Assembly: GCA_037013495.1 (NCBI GenBank)
Contig: CM072807.1
Span: 33,522,802-33,586,801 of the forward strand
From: Hippophae tibetana
Lineage: Eukaryota; Streptophyta; Magnoliopsida; Rosales; Elaeagnaceae
Reading direction: 5' to 3'
Length of the DNA: 64,000 nt
Shown piece after piece: positions 44,701 through 55,845 of this stretch (within the stretch, counting starts at the first letter, position 1; every line of letters starts with the position of its first letter). The translations under genes were made by a program, and so were the position numbers. The notes beneath the pieces are model-generated. The model was not told the DNA's origin. It made no database searches and was given only the letters and a program-made list of their open reading frames with translations.

Positions 44701-45283
44701 CAGATTTCTTTGGTACCACATGCACTAGACTAACCCACTTACTATCCACAATAGGATAGATAATTCCTTCATGCTTGTCTTCTATTCTGGTTCGGAAAAA
44801 GGTGCTTTGGACAAGATTATCCAAAGGGTCAACATCGAATATTTCATCGATGGCAGAAATAGAAGGAAAAGGTGAAGAATCAAAAACTTTAAAATGAACA
44901 GTCTCTCCTAAGACTGTCATTGTCAAATTTCCATCTTGGACATCAATAATAGTTTTAGTAGTTGCCATAAATGGTCTACCAAGCAATATTGTGTGCTCTC
45001 TGTCCAATGCTGGATTTTCTTGCATATCCAAAACCACAAAGTCAACAAGTATTATCAGTTTGTCAACTTGTACTAACACATCCTCAACTATTCTCTTTGG
45101 ATACTTAAGAGATCTATCTGCAAGTTGAAGGGACATAGTTGTGGGTTTTAAATCTCCTAGATTGAGCTGTATAAATATAGAGTAGGTCATCAAATTTATA
45201 CTAGGACCTAAATCAAGCATTGCTTTAGTAACCTTCTTATCCCCTATAGTTATGTTTATAATAAAACTTCTAGGGTCTTTCAA
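44672..45283 (-). pseudogene. Athila aspartic protease region
   Basis: Reads MKDPRSFIINITIGDKKVTK, AMLDLGPSINLMTYSIF (Asp-Leu-Gly active site, usual in Athila-type proteases) and LLGRPFMATTKTIIDVQDG. It ends shortly before the reverse transcriptase. It lies directly downstream of the second gag copy and is part of one gag-pol protein in intact relatives. Upstream of 45283 a frameshift separates it from gag. Confidence 0.85.
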
Positions 45284-45534
45284 CTTAGGGGTAGTTTGTG
45301 CTGAAGTACAACGCTAGAAATTTCTGATACTACTACTCGTTCATTCAGTTCATACCTCATTTTCTTAGTGTTCAACTCTTTGAAAAACTTAGCATATGAG
45401 GGCACATTCATGATCACTTCTAATAATGGTAAATTGATATATACTTTAGAGAGCATATTAAAAAGATCATAGAATTACTTATCTTGTTTGGATTCTTTTA
45501 ACCGGTGTGGAAAAGGTACTTGCAACTGGTGTGG

Positions 45535-46911
45535 TTATTTTGTCTTTTGAATTTTGGGGATGTCAGATGACCCCCCAATGAGTTTTTTAGAAGGCTTGTT
45601 AAGTTTAACTCTTGTTTCTCCTTTTTGCGAGACTAGAATATCACCTTCTTTATTACCTGAGCTACAAGGTAGATCGTTAGAGATTTCAGGTAAACCAGTA
45701 TTGACTACCTTACCACTTCGAAGGATTCTTACATCCTTTGCTTGTTTTGGTTGACTGGGCAACTTTCCTAGTTCTTTCTTTTGCATTTGTTTAGCCAGTT
45801 GCCCAACTTCAGATTCAATCCTTTTAACCGAAGCCTACATGGTGTTCAACCTTTGATTGTTCATCAATTGGTTGTCACGACTAACTTGAATAAAAGCATT
45901 CAAGCTATCCTCTAAGGTTGGCTTAAAAGATTGGTTTGGTGGGTAAGGGTGGTTGTTATTAGACCTTAGTGTTGGACATTGGGTGTAGGCTGGAAAATTG
46001 TTTTGCTTCCAATGATGGTTAGGGTGATTATAGGTGTTTGGATGATACCTTTGAAAGGATTTGACTTCCTCCATGGCATCGACACTAGAATCACAAGTAT
46101 TTGAACAATTATGAGTACCATGCGCAATTGAAAAACACACTTCACACACCTCTTGATTTGGCATTTGGTGGGTAGTGAGAAGTTGTACTTGTTTAGCCAA
46201 TTCAGCAAGTTGCAAGGTTATCTCATTATCGGAGCCAACTTAATTGACTCTTGCTCTCCTTATAGCACTTCTTTGTTGGGAATTAGAACCCAACAGCTCA
46301 TAAAGATTATAGGCTTCCTCTATAGTTTTTTTTCTCCCACAGCACATCCAGCACCATTATCAACCATGTATTGACTCTGTAGTGTCAATCCATCATAAAA
46401 TAATTGGTTATGTAGTTGCAATGGAAAGCTATGATTATGAAATTGAATGAAAAGGAGTTTGAATCGTTCCCAAGCTTCATGAAAGGGCTCTTCATACATT
46501 TGAGAAAATGTTGCTATCTTCGTCCTTAGATCAACAGTCTTTTAATGGGAATAGAACCTACCCATAAACATTTCATATACTGCCTCCCAAGTTTTTAGAG
46601 AACCCCAATTGTAGAGTAATGAACCATGACCAAGCTTTATCCTTGAAGGTGTAAGGAAAACACCTCATCCTAAGTTGATCTTCATTAATTGCATGTAGTG
46701 GAAAGGTTTGGACAATAGCATAGAATTCTCGAATGAAATGCAAAGGGTCTTCATTAGGGACACCGTAAAAGGAAGGCAACAAAGAATAATGAATCTTTTT
46801 CAATTCATAATTCCTTGCAGCCTTTTGTAATTGTATGCCAAAAGTTACATTGCCAATGATTGGCATAGTATAGTTTTTCATCATTTTCCCCCTATCTTCA
46901 ACATCTCCCAT
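45535..46911 (-). pseudogene. Athila gag, second copy
   Basis: Starts MGDVEDRGKMMKNYTMPIIG at 46911 and reads NYELKKIHYSLLPSFYGVPN, DPLHFIREFYAIVQTF, RMRCFPYTFKDKAWSWF, then after a break QLAELAKQVQLL with CEVCFSIAHGTHNC (a CX2CX4HX4C-like finger, 46160-46100) and DSLNAFIQVSRDNQLMNNQR. The tail holds a Lys-rich segment (KDVRILRSGKVV). It is a diverged paralogue of the gag at 48633-47215. Confidence 0.85.
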
Positions 46912-46919
46912 GGTTATTT

Positions 46920-47215
46920 GTAGTTGAAATTGATCCTCCTCCTATTGTGTATCAACATTTAGCTCTTAAAAAAATAGTAGATATCTCTAAGTATGATTTC
47001 TCACTTGACAAAATGTATAGGCTTAAAGCAAAAAGGTGCAGGGAACCTAATTTTTTTGTTGTTGCTAAATTTAAAGAATGGACACAATTTTTGAAACAAA
47101 TGAATTTATTTCATTGAATTTTATTACACACAAAATAAAACTAAAAAAGAGGAAAATACAATAATGGGTTACCTCCCATGTAGGACTAAAATTTATCGTC
47201 TTCTAGTAAGACATT
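46920..47215 (-). other. Non-coding segment between the two gag copies
   Basis: Contains GGTTACCTCCCATG (near 47165), resembling the sequence after integrase at about 40420 (GGATTGCCTCTCATC), i.e. the start of the element's 3' non-coding region. This suggests that pol was lost between the first gag and this segment. Confidence 0.5.
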
Positions 47216-48633
47216 GCTTGGAGATTGCAGAATGACAAACTCAATGTCTCCTCTTCATTGGATTTATTTTACCCCATTTGACCATCAAATTAGTCTTTGC
47301 TTTGTTTTTGCAAATGTTCAACTAACTATTTTACTTGAACTTCCACCTTTTTGATAGAAGCTTCTACAGAGTCCAACCGTTGATTGGTTTTAGATTGGTT
47401 ATCTCTACAAACTTGAATAAAAGAATTCAAGTTGTCCTCTAGGGTTGATTTATTGGTAATGCTTCTTGGAATAGGCGGGTGGAATTGCTAGCCTGGCTGA
47501 TTTGAACTTTGAGCGAAAGGAGGGTTGTTTTGCCTCCAAGAGAAGTTCAGATGATTTCTCCACCCAAGATTGTAGGTATTTGAATTGGGGTCGAACCTTG
47601 GTCTATGTTGATGTGCTCCCAATACATTAACCTATTCAGGTCCAGCTGTTGTTTCTCATTGATATGGACAGGCTTTAGTACCATGTCCTATGTTGCTATA
47701 CAAACCATACTGTTCATTATTGGTGTTGGTTTGTGTAGTGAGAAGGGCAACTTGCTTGGTCAATTGAACAAGTTGTTGTTGAACTTCATTGTTGGAATCG
47801 ATTTCATGAACTCCAGCTTTTCTCACTCGTGAGCTTTTCTATTGGGAATTAGCACCCAACATCTCAAAGAGGTTGTATGTCTATGAGGTAGTCTTTTCTC
47901 CTATTGCTCCTCCTACAACGTTATCGACAATGAACTGACATTGTTGTGTAAGTCTATCGTAAAAGAATTGGTTCTGCAACTGTAGGGGAAATCTGTGATG
48001 GGGACATTGAGTGAGAGACATTTTGAACCTATCTCAAGCTTCATGGAATGGTTCTCCTTCCATCTGAGAGAAAGTAGCAATCTTTCCTCTCAACTATGAT
48101 GTTTTTTGGTGGGAATAGAATTTTCCCATGAATTTATTATAAATGTTCTCCCATGCCATCAAAGAACCTAGGGGAAGTGACATTAACCAAGCTTTGGCCT
48201 TATCCTTTAAGGTGTAAGGGAAACATCTCATTTGAAGTTGATCCTCGTTTAGAATACCGAGGTGAAAGGTTTGGACCGTAGCATAGAAGTCTCTAATGAA
48301 GGAAAGAGAATCTTCATTAGGCAGCCCATAAAAGGAAGTAAGTATAGAAAAATGAATATTTTTTAGTTCATAATTCCGAGCAGCCTCACCCAGTTGGATA
48401 GCGGCAGTTGTCATGCCAATCACCGGTCTTGCAAACTCCTTCATAGTGGTTTCCCTAACATGTTGGTTTTTTTCCATTTCTTTCGGTTCCAGTAAAGGAT
48501 TAAGGCTTGGTTTTATGTTTGGCTCAAAAATAGGTTGATGGTTGGAATCCAGTCTTGTTGACACTTGTTTAAATTTATGAATATTATTTACATATGGTGT
48601 AAGGGGGTTTCCTAAGGATCTCCTACCATGCAT
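47215..48633 (-). pseudogene. Athila gag, first copy
   Basis: Starts MHGRRSLGNPLTPYVNNIHK at 48633 and reads FARPVIGMTTAAIQLGEAAR, NYELKNIHFSILTSFYGLPN, DSLSFIRDFYATVQTF and MRCFPYTLKDKAKAWLMSLP. After stops, NIGHGTKACPYQ (partial finger) and NLNSFIQVCRDNQSKTNQRL follow. It aligns with the second gag copy over its whole length but differs at many positions. It is the one next to the primer-binding site. Confidence 0.83.
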
Positions 48634-49776
48634 AGACTATTAGAAACGTAAATTTAAAACTCCTATAAAAAATAATAATAGAATAACGAGACAAGAATTT
48701 AGAGAAAATTTACATAGTATTTAATACAAAATACTAAACAAAACTAGTTAAACCCTAAGTTATTTTATTTTTTTATTATTTTTTTAAAGGAAAATAATAA
48801 ACTAAAGTTTTTTTATTTTTTATTTTTAAAATTTTGTTTTTATTTTATTATTATTTTTTTCAAAAAATTTATTATTTTATTTTTTTATTTAAATAAAACA
48901 AAGTTTAAGTTAAAGATAAAATAACATAATCAGTATTAACCAAGAATGTTCCGAGGAAAGAACGGTGGTGCAAAGGCTCCTTAAAAACCATTCTCCTAGA
49001 CAAAACAACGTTCACAGGAAAGACTAGTGGCACAAAGGCTTCCAAGAACTAATCTCCTATACATAACTCCTTTAGATCTTTACTTTTCATGTTATTAAGT
49101 TAATTAAGTTAAGTTAAGTAAAAATTTAAGTTAATAAAAATGTATGTTATATAAGTTAATAAAAATCTAAGTTAATTAAGTTAAAAAGATTAAGTTAATT
49201 AAGTAAAACGAAAATTAAATTAGTAAAAACTTAAGTTAATTAAGTTAAACAAAAATTAAGATAAAACACATTTAAAAGAGAAAAAAAATAATAAATTAAA
49301 AATTAAACAAAATAAAATAAAATAAAATAAAATTGAAATTTTTATTTATAGATTTTTTATTTAAAAATATATTTTTTAATTTTTAATTTATTTATTTATT
49401 TTTTTACTTCAAATTTCAAATTACAAAATTATTTTACTATTAACGCTATAATTATTATTATTATTTAAATTTAAATGATTCATTCTTTATTTATTTATGA
49501 ACGTTAAATTTATTATTATTATTATTATTTGCTCTTTTTTTCAAATTTTTTTAATTTTTTTTTACTTCAAATTTCAGATTAGAGAAATATATTTTACTAT
49601 TCACGAAATTATTATTATTATTATTTAATTAAATTTATTTTTATTATTATTGGTATTTTTTTAATTTCTTATGAAATTTGAAATTTTATTATTATTTTTG
49701 TTTATTTTAATATCACAATTATTTACAACACACAATGTTTTTAAAATTTTGATAAATAATTTAAAAACGCTATTCC
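48634..49776 (-). other. Athila 5' untranslated region
   Basis: Very AT-rich leader between the primer-binding site and gag, with ATT trinucleotide runs (49440-49660), an AAAAT microsatellite near 49312-49331 and many AGTTAA repeats (49095-49260). Nothing coding was recognised. Confidence 0.6.
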
Positions 49777-49777
49777 T

Positions 49778-49797
49778 TCCCCGACAACGGCGCCAAA
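49778..49797 (-). other. Athila primer-binding site
   Basis: On the minus strand, TGGCGCCGTTGTCGGGGA follows the 5' LTR end after a few bases (AGTTT). It matches the tRNA-Asp-type site TGGCGCCGTTGCCGGGGA with one C-to-T change. Confidence 0.85.
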
Positions 49798-49801
49798 AAC
49801 T

Positions 49802-51632
49802 TGATAAACAGAAACCGACATCGCCGATACTACCAATACTTTGGTTTTATATTTATAAAACTCTCGCAAGTGCACAGACGATTTCATAGAAAATGATAAG
49901 TATACTCCCAAGGTCGATCTAAGGAAGGAATATATGTGGTTTATAATTTATTATTCAAACATTTAAAAACGAAATTAAATCATAAACCTCTTGTCACAAT
50001 ATTTGGGTTTTTGTGTTTCTAATCTAATAACATAAAAATAAACATAGATAAAGATTCAATAAACATTTATACATATAATAACTAAGTTAATTATGCTTGC
50101 TAATATTATTTAGGCTATTAAAGATATAAATTGATATTTATTGATTCTCTCTTTTGTATATGAATACCACCTTTGGTGGGGTTAGATATTCTTTATTAAC
50201 TAAACAAATCAATTAACACTTATGGGTGGGTTGATAACTAATTTGGTTAATTAAATTAATTCCTTTTTCTAAGAGATTGAAAATGAACCATTTAAATGAC
50301 ACCTTTGGTGGGGTTAGACAATTTAAACTTTATTCAAAGTGTCCAAATTAAACCTAAGAATTTAATTATCCGAGTACTAACTTTCAAGTTTTAAAACCAT
50401 TACTGAAAACATGTTGTCAATACATTTTCACATAACAATTCTTATAAAAACTTTTGAAATAGAGCTTCACTCTAAATTAGACTGGATAACTAAACCTTAA
50501 AATCTAATTTTCAGATTTAAGTTTGTAATGAAAAATAATATATTTCTATCACATTTTTAATATAAAATCTTGAATAAAAATAAAATCAATTCATTGTAGA
50601 GATTTTTACCTATTTAATATTTCGCAAGCATAACAATGTTATTATTATATCATGTTTACAAATAGCTAGCAAAGTTAAATTTAATCATAGATAAATTAAA
50701 TATAACATGTAAGAATAAAGCATAAAAAATAGCTGTAAATAAAATAAAATCCTTACAGTACTTCGATGCTATTCCCGTTGTTGGAAAACCTCCAAATGGA
50801 ATTTGCACTCCCATTTATTGAATCAAAAAGAAAAAATAAATTACAAAAACATAACAAGTTCTTCTCAAAAAGAGAAGAACTCTAAAACTAAGAGAAACTA
50901 ACTAAGAAAAGCTAAAAACTAAGAAAAACTTAAAAACTAAGAAATGAGAGAAAGAAAGAGAAGAGAAGATGTGTTTTGAGCTGTGTTTAGTTATGAAGAG
51001 AATGAGAGTATTTATATGTAAGGAAAGAAATAAAAAGTGGGTGAAAAAATGATAAAAAAATGGAGGAAACACGTAGTAGGTGAAGATGATATCAACTGAC
51101 ATCATCGGGTAGATGGCGCGTGCAGATTGGGGCGCAGATGGGCAGCGGCGTGCGCGGAGTGGAACTGGGGGGCGCACAGGCGCGCGTGGAAGCAGCAACT
51201 GTGCGCATAGGCGCGCGCGGAAAGGGGCAAGGGCGCGCGTGGACTAGGCGTGCTACGCACGCGGCGTGCACATTTCTCGGCAAGGTTGGGCGCGCTATGC
51301 GCGTTGGTCGGCGGGGCTGTGTGGCTCCGTGCGCGATTTCCTCCTTTTTGACACTTTTGACCTTTTTGACCAATTTTGTCCAATGTTTCCATATTTGTTG
51401 ACCTTTCTTCATTGATTTATGAATATATTTGTGATGTATTGCCTCCAGTATTCCTCTTTGAGTATTTAAGTTACGTTTTAGGCGAAAATACCTAAAAATA
51501 ATAAAAATACCCGTGATTCCGAAAAGGACAAATTTATATAAATATATGATAAAATCGTATAAATATATATATTTTTAATCAATTAATGTGCATAAAATCA
51601 TGGTAATTTTAGTGCTTTTTGAGCACTCATCA
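49802..51632 (-). repeat. Athila 5' LTR, 1,831 bp
   Basis: Starts TGATGAGTGCTC at 51632 and ends GTTTATCA at 49802, followed by the primer-binding site. It contains a GC-rich block at 51110-51340 dominated by GCGCGC-type steps, strikingly unlike the rest of this LTR. The short frames seen there are by-products of base composition. The end is degenerate relative to CTCATCA. Confidence 0.9.
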
Positions 51633-51660
51633 GACATCCGAGTGATATAATAATAACCTT

Positions 51661-51990
51661 ATCCCTTCAAACTCATATTAGCACTTTATTAATCTTTTGC
51701 CTATAAATATGAAGCTATTTGGAATCAAGCTGGTATTTTTAATACTATAATGAACTCTAAATATGAAATCAAGTGTAACTCTGATTTGTTACTTGACATG
51801 TATGAGTTTTGGTGCCCTTAAACGTATGGAATAATTTTGTAATACGTTTTTGGGCACCAAAACTCATACAAGCCAAGTAATAAAATAGGAGTTACACCTG
51901 ACTTCATATTTAGAACTCATTATAGCATTAAAAATACCAGCAAAGATTCGAGATAACTTCATATTTATAGAAAAAATGATTAATAAAGTA
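51661..51990. repeat. Foldback in CACTA-3, homologous to 27388-27712
   Basis: Arms CATATTAGCACTTTATTAAT and ATTAATAAAGT, GAACTCTAAATATGAAATCA with its complement, and inner GAGTTTTGGTGCCC / GGGCACCAAAACTC. Both arms are kept in two diverged CACTA copies, so it was present in their common ancestor. Confidence 0.78.
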
Positions 51991-52189
51991 CTACCATAAT
52001 GTTGCCATAAGGAAAGTAGGCAAGAGAGATGAGATGAAGTTTGGGCAAAAAAAAGGTCCATAAAACAATGCATTCTCCTAAATACATGAGCACATAAATA
52101 TCCATCAAACAAAACATCCATCAAATAAGGGACTTCAGACACAGGAATAGAGAAATTAAATCATTATAAAAATTACCGTTATGTTGTCA

Positions 52190-54352
52190 TATGCTATTCA
52201 AGATCATCAGATTCTTCTCCTCATTCCTCTTGTGATGATATAATTTGAACCGTGTGTTCTGCCCATTCCTCTCGTAAATCATCAAAAATTTGATGCTCAT
52301 AGCCCGTCTTGTTCCAACCAAAGAACTACATGTATTTAAAATCAAAATAAGAATGTAAATTCATGAATTCATAAAAACTAATTCATATATGTTAAAAACT
52401 TTTCTGTATATGGGTAAAATATATTACCACATTATCAATTGGAATTTTGATATTTGTGATGATTTCGCTCATAAACTTCATAACATAATAACCACACATT
52501 ACTCCATTATTTTGTTATGAAACCTACAAAAAAAGTGTACATTATTTTCCATATTCGAACATCTTTATTATTCAATAGTAAAATTAATAAAATTATTAAT
52601 ATTTGCTTATACATACCATAACTTTTTTCCATATAAGCTTATGAGATTTTTTAAGGCCAATGCCCCTAAACTTGTTCCACAACTTTCATGCCCTATCAAG
52701 GTTTAAAACGGTTAGTTTTTATTAAATATTACAAAAAACAATAGAAGAAACCAATAGCTAGCTATAACTCTTACATTTCAACAACTGTTTTTGTATCTTT
52801 ACTTAGTTCTATAGAAGCTGGGGAAAAAATCAAAAATACCCCCGAGGTTTTCAATATCTTCAGAAATATCCTTAACATTTTAAAAAAACCTACAATATCT
52901 CTGAGGTTTAAGGTATCTTCAAAAATGTCCTTATTATTTAATAGAAGCATAAAAAAGCTGTGAAAAATCACATCAATATCTGAAAAAAGTCTTTTTTACC
53001 CCTACCTATATAGCTTTTTGAATATTATTGTTGAGAATATTATCGCAAATACCCTTGAGGTTTTTCTTTTCTTCAAAAATACCGCTACTATAATAATTAA
53101 TTTAACTTTACCAAAAATACCCCTACTACAATAATTAATTTATTTCATCAAAAATGCCCTTGTTATAATATTTAATTTATCTTCATCAAAAATACCCCTT
53201 CTTCTCAATAACACGATATAAAATATTTTTCAAAAATATTTAACTTGATATTGTGTGCTTTGTTAACTTAATTTATCTTCAAGGGGTATTTTTGATGAAA
53301 TTAAATTAATTATTGTAGCATAGGTATTTTTGATGAAGTTAAATTAATTATTATAGTAGAGGTATTTTTGATAAAGTCAATTAATTATTATAATAGGAGT
53401 ATTTTTGAAGAAAAACAAAACCTCAAGATTATTTGCGATAATATTCTCAACGATAATATTCAAAAAGTTATTTTTGAAGATACCTTAAACCTTAGCTTTT
53501 TTTTAAACGTTAAGGGCATTTATGAAGATATTGAAAAGCTCGATGGTATTTTTGATTTTTTTCCCAAGGGAATGATATATGTATAGGGGTGAGATTACCA
53601 TTTTGTCCCTAATGTTAAACGGAGATATAACGCTGATAACGTTCATGGGCCTTTTTGATATTAAATAAAGCTCATGGGTAATTTTGAAGAAATGTAAAAC
53701 CTCAGGGGTATTTGCGGTAATAATCCATGGAAGCTGAGTCATAGTACCAAGCATGATTATTGAACAGATCAAGGATTACCAACATCCAATGATCTTGGCC
53801 TTCTTCAAACCTTAGTGGCCAAGGGATTATCAACTTTTGATTTCTCTTAAGCGTTAATGTCCTATCACATAATTGTTTAGCTCTGATGCTAACATCCTTC
53901 TCTTGATATTTATTGACCTATGAAGAATCATAGAAAATTGTTAAATGTGATGAGTGATTATGTTGAAGTCGATAATCACATGCCTTATATAAAAGAAATA
54001 TATATAAGTAATTAGATAATATAAATATAATTATATATGTTCTACATAAATAAAAGAAAATAAACAGATTGAGGACTCACCTTGTCCACACATGAATTAT
54101 ACTTAAATCGATTATTTGATATTCAAATATTTTTAATATGCACTCGATCGAAATATAAGTTTGGCCGAGGTCTACACCAAAAATTTCTATAGGAAGTGGC
54201 ACAGTCAATCCATCATTTATGCTAGATGCCCTCGTAATAATAGTTATCAAAGTGCCAAGATTTCTGCTGAAGTTTAAAGCATAATCATAACTATACTTTT
54301 TCCAAGGCTTCTTCTTGAATGATTTATTGTGCAATGATTGGCCACTAAACAT
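52190..54352 (-). pseudogene. CACTA-3 Ulp1-type protease, interrupted by a MITE
   Basis: Reads on the minus strand [20 protein letters not shown] (54330), KYQEKDVS near 53890, [20 protein letters not shown] with DSAS (catalytic His and Asp, around 53790-53740), then after the insertion the [13 protein letters not shown] segment (catalytic Cys, 52500). A stop precedes QNNGV. The 906-bp MITE sits directly after the Asp motif. This copy keeps CAA where CACTA-1 has TAA at 26410. Confidence 0.82.
52821..53726. mobile_element. MULE-type MITE with long inverted repeats
   Basis: Flanked by near-identical 10-bp duplications ATAGAAGCTG (52811-52820) and ATGGAAGCTG (53727-53736); a 9-10 bp duplication is typical of Mutator-like elements. 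Terminal inverted repeats: GGGAAAAAATC...TACCCCCGAGGTTTT on the left and, reversed, GGATTATTACC...TACCCCTGAGGTTTT on the right. Internal segments (GAGGTTTAAGGTATCTTC / GAAGATACCTTAAACCT, and TAATTAATTTAAC motifs) are also inverted copies, so most of the element folds back. It has no coding capacity. Confidence 0.82.
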
Positions 54353-54431
54353 AGATTTAGCATGAGATACTAGCTTCGAATCACATTTAAGAGTTCTAGT
54401 ATAATAGACTAAAGAAAAAGTATTATGTATG

Positions 54432-54925
54432 TTAGTAACAATAAAATATATAATAAAATAATAATAGTAAACAAGTGTTATCTTTTAGGTTAAAAAATAG
54501 TACCACGTCAAAATTTAGAACAACTTGAATCGACGGCCAAGCCACATACTGTACAACCGCCTCTTGGATTGTGATAGCATCTGAAGGCACATATAGTGGA
54601 CAATTATGGAGCAATGATTGATCAATTACTATTCGCTAATGATTAGGCAAATATTGATTATGAATCATCCGATCATAGCTCAATTTTTGTACCGTTCCAA
54701 TAGCAATAAAGTCCGTTGATGAAGGATGTTTCAACAAATATTTCATATTCTGTAAAATATTTAAGTGTTATATATAATAAATAAAACATATAATAAGAAA
54801 TAAAAATAATAGATTATCTATACTAGAAATTAAAATCTTACCACATATGATTCATCAAATAGAGGAGGACTCCCATGTGGGGTAGCTATTGGATGTACAT
54901 TCTCACCAAACGTTCATCGTGATGT
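54432..54925 (-). pseudogene. CACTA-3 counterpart of the 25400-25800 segment
   Basis: Reads HDCPLYV-like CNCPLYVPSDAITIQEA, VVQYVAWPSIQV, and upstream the end of the preceding exon (FDESYV). The Trp codon TGG is intact where CACTA-1 has TGA (25764-25766). Immediately upstream the sequence jumps to the end of the transposase region, revealing the deletion. Confidence 0.7.
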
Positions 54926-55009
54926 GATTGACGGTAATAATGTGCAAAAGTTATTACAACAATATAGAACATAAATTATGTTTAATTAGGTTGTTGATCA
55001 TATACATAT

Positions 55010-55845
55010 ATTCCTTCACAATCACTTCTAGCCCATGATGAAAAATCATCGTCATCAACTAGATCATCACATATATTAGGAAATTTGTTTGAGAAATTAC
55101 TAATATTGGTTAACGTATCAAGCATAGGGTCGTCACCTTCTAAAGAATCATAATGACAAAGCTCTTTTTATGGAGGCATTAATACAACATACCATCTTGT
55201 GTCAATTTGATCGCTCACGTAAAATACTTGTTTTGCATGACGTGTTAATGTGAAAGGATCATTGTGACTTATCTTGGGTAAATTTACAAGGGTAAATCCA
55301 AAATCATCTATTTTATATCCAACATTTATAACATCTTTGACCCAATCACACAAGAAAACTATTTCATAGAAGACCCCATAATCCAATTTCCAAATCTCTT
55401 GAATTATACCATAATATGTTCTATCAGAAAGTACATGATTACCATCTTTTGAACTGGAAAATTGCATAGTTTGTGCAACCATCTTCACACCACTATTCTG
55501 ATTTACTTGGAATTTGTCTCTAACATGAGCTGTAAACCTCGATCCATTTATTGTAAAACTAAAAAATGATTAGACATTGAATTTTGGACCATGTGCAAGC
55601 CATTCTAAACTTTCTATTATTTTATGATTGGGTTTCTTGAGTTCATCTCAAATCTATGTATACAAAAACATGAAATGTGTTTAAAGAAAAGTTTTAAAAC
55701 ATTGCATAGATCTAAGTACTAATGATTTTTTGTATGTGACACTTACATGGTTACAAAACCAATTAATAAGCTCTCGCTTATGTTCATCATACAACCATTT
55801 TTCTCCTCTCTTTTTTATAATGAGGATCGATCTTCAATAAGTTTT
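55010..55845 (-). pseudogene. CACTA-3 transposase C-terminal (DUF4216-like) part
   Basis: Reads [80 protein letters not shown]. Similarity to CACTA-1 ends near 55845, at the segment matching 22900 of CACTA-1. Confidence 0.8.

Larger units (their letters stand above)
37144..51632 (-). mobile_element. Athila-like Ty3/Gypsy LTR retrotransposon, 3' LTR truncated
   Basis: 5' LTR 51632-49802, primer-binding site TGGCGCCGTTGTCGGGGA at about 49795-49778 (tRNA-Asp type, as in Athila), gag twice, protease, reverse transcriptase, RNase H, integrase, a long non-coding 3' region, the purine-rich tract GGTTGGGGTTG, then the 3' LTR from 38466 down to 37144. The 3' LTR lacks its last several hundred bases and abuts a CACTA fragment. 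A solo LTR of the same family sits in pol (42111-43795). All genes carry stops or frameshifts. Without the nested LTR it is about 12.8 kb, within the Athila range. Confidence 0.88.
51633..55845 (-). mobile_element. CACTA-3 relict, 3' half, minus strand
   Basis: Collinear with CACTA-1 but reversed and more decayed. It includes the foldback (51661-51990), the Ulp1-like gene, the conserved segment after the Met/Pro repeat, and the DUF4216-like end of the transposase. The Transposase_24-like gene, including the Met/Pro repeat, is deleted at about 54920. The left edge abuts the Athila 5' LTR at 51632/51633, so its 3' terminal repeat is not present here. Confidence 0.83.
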
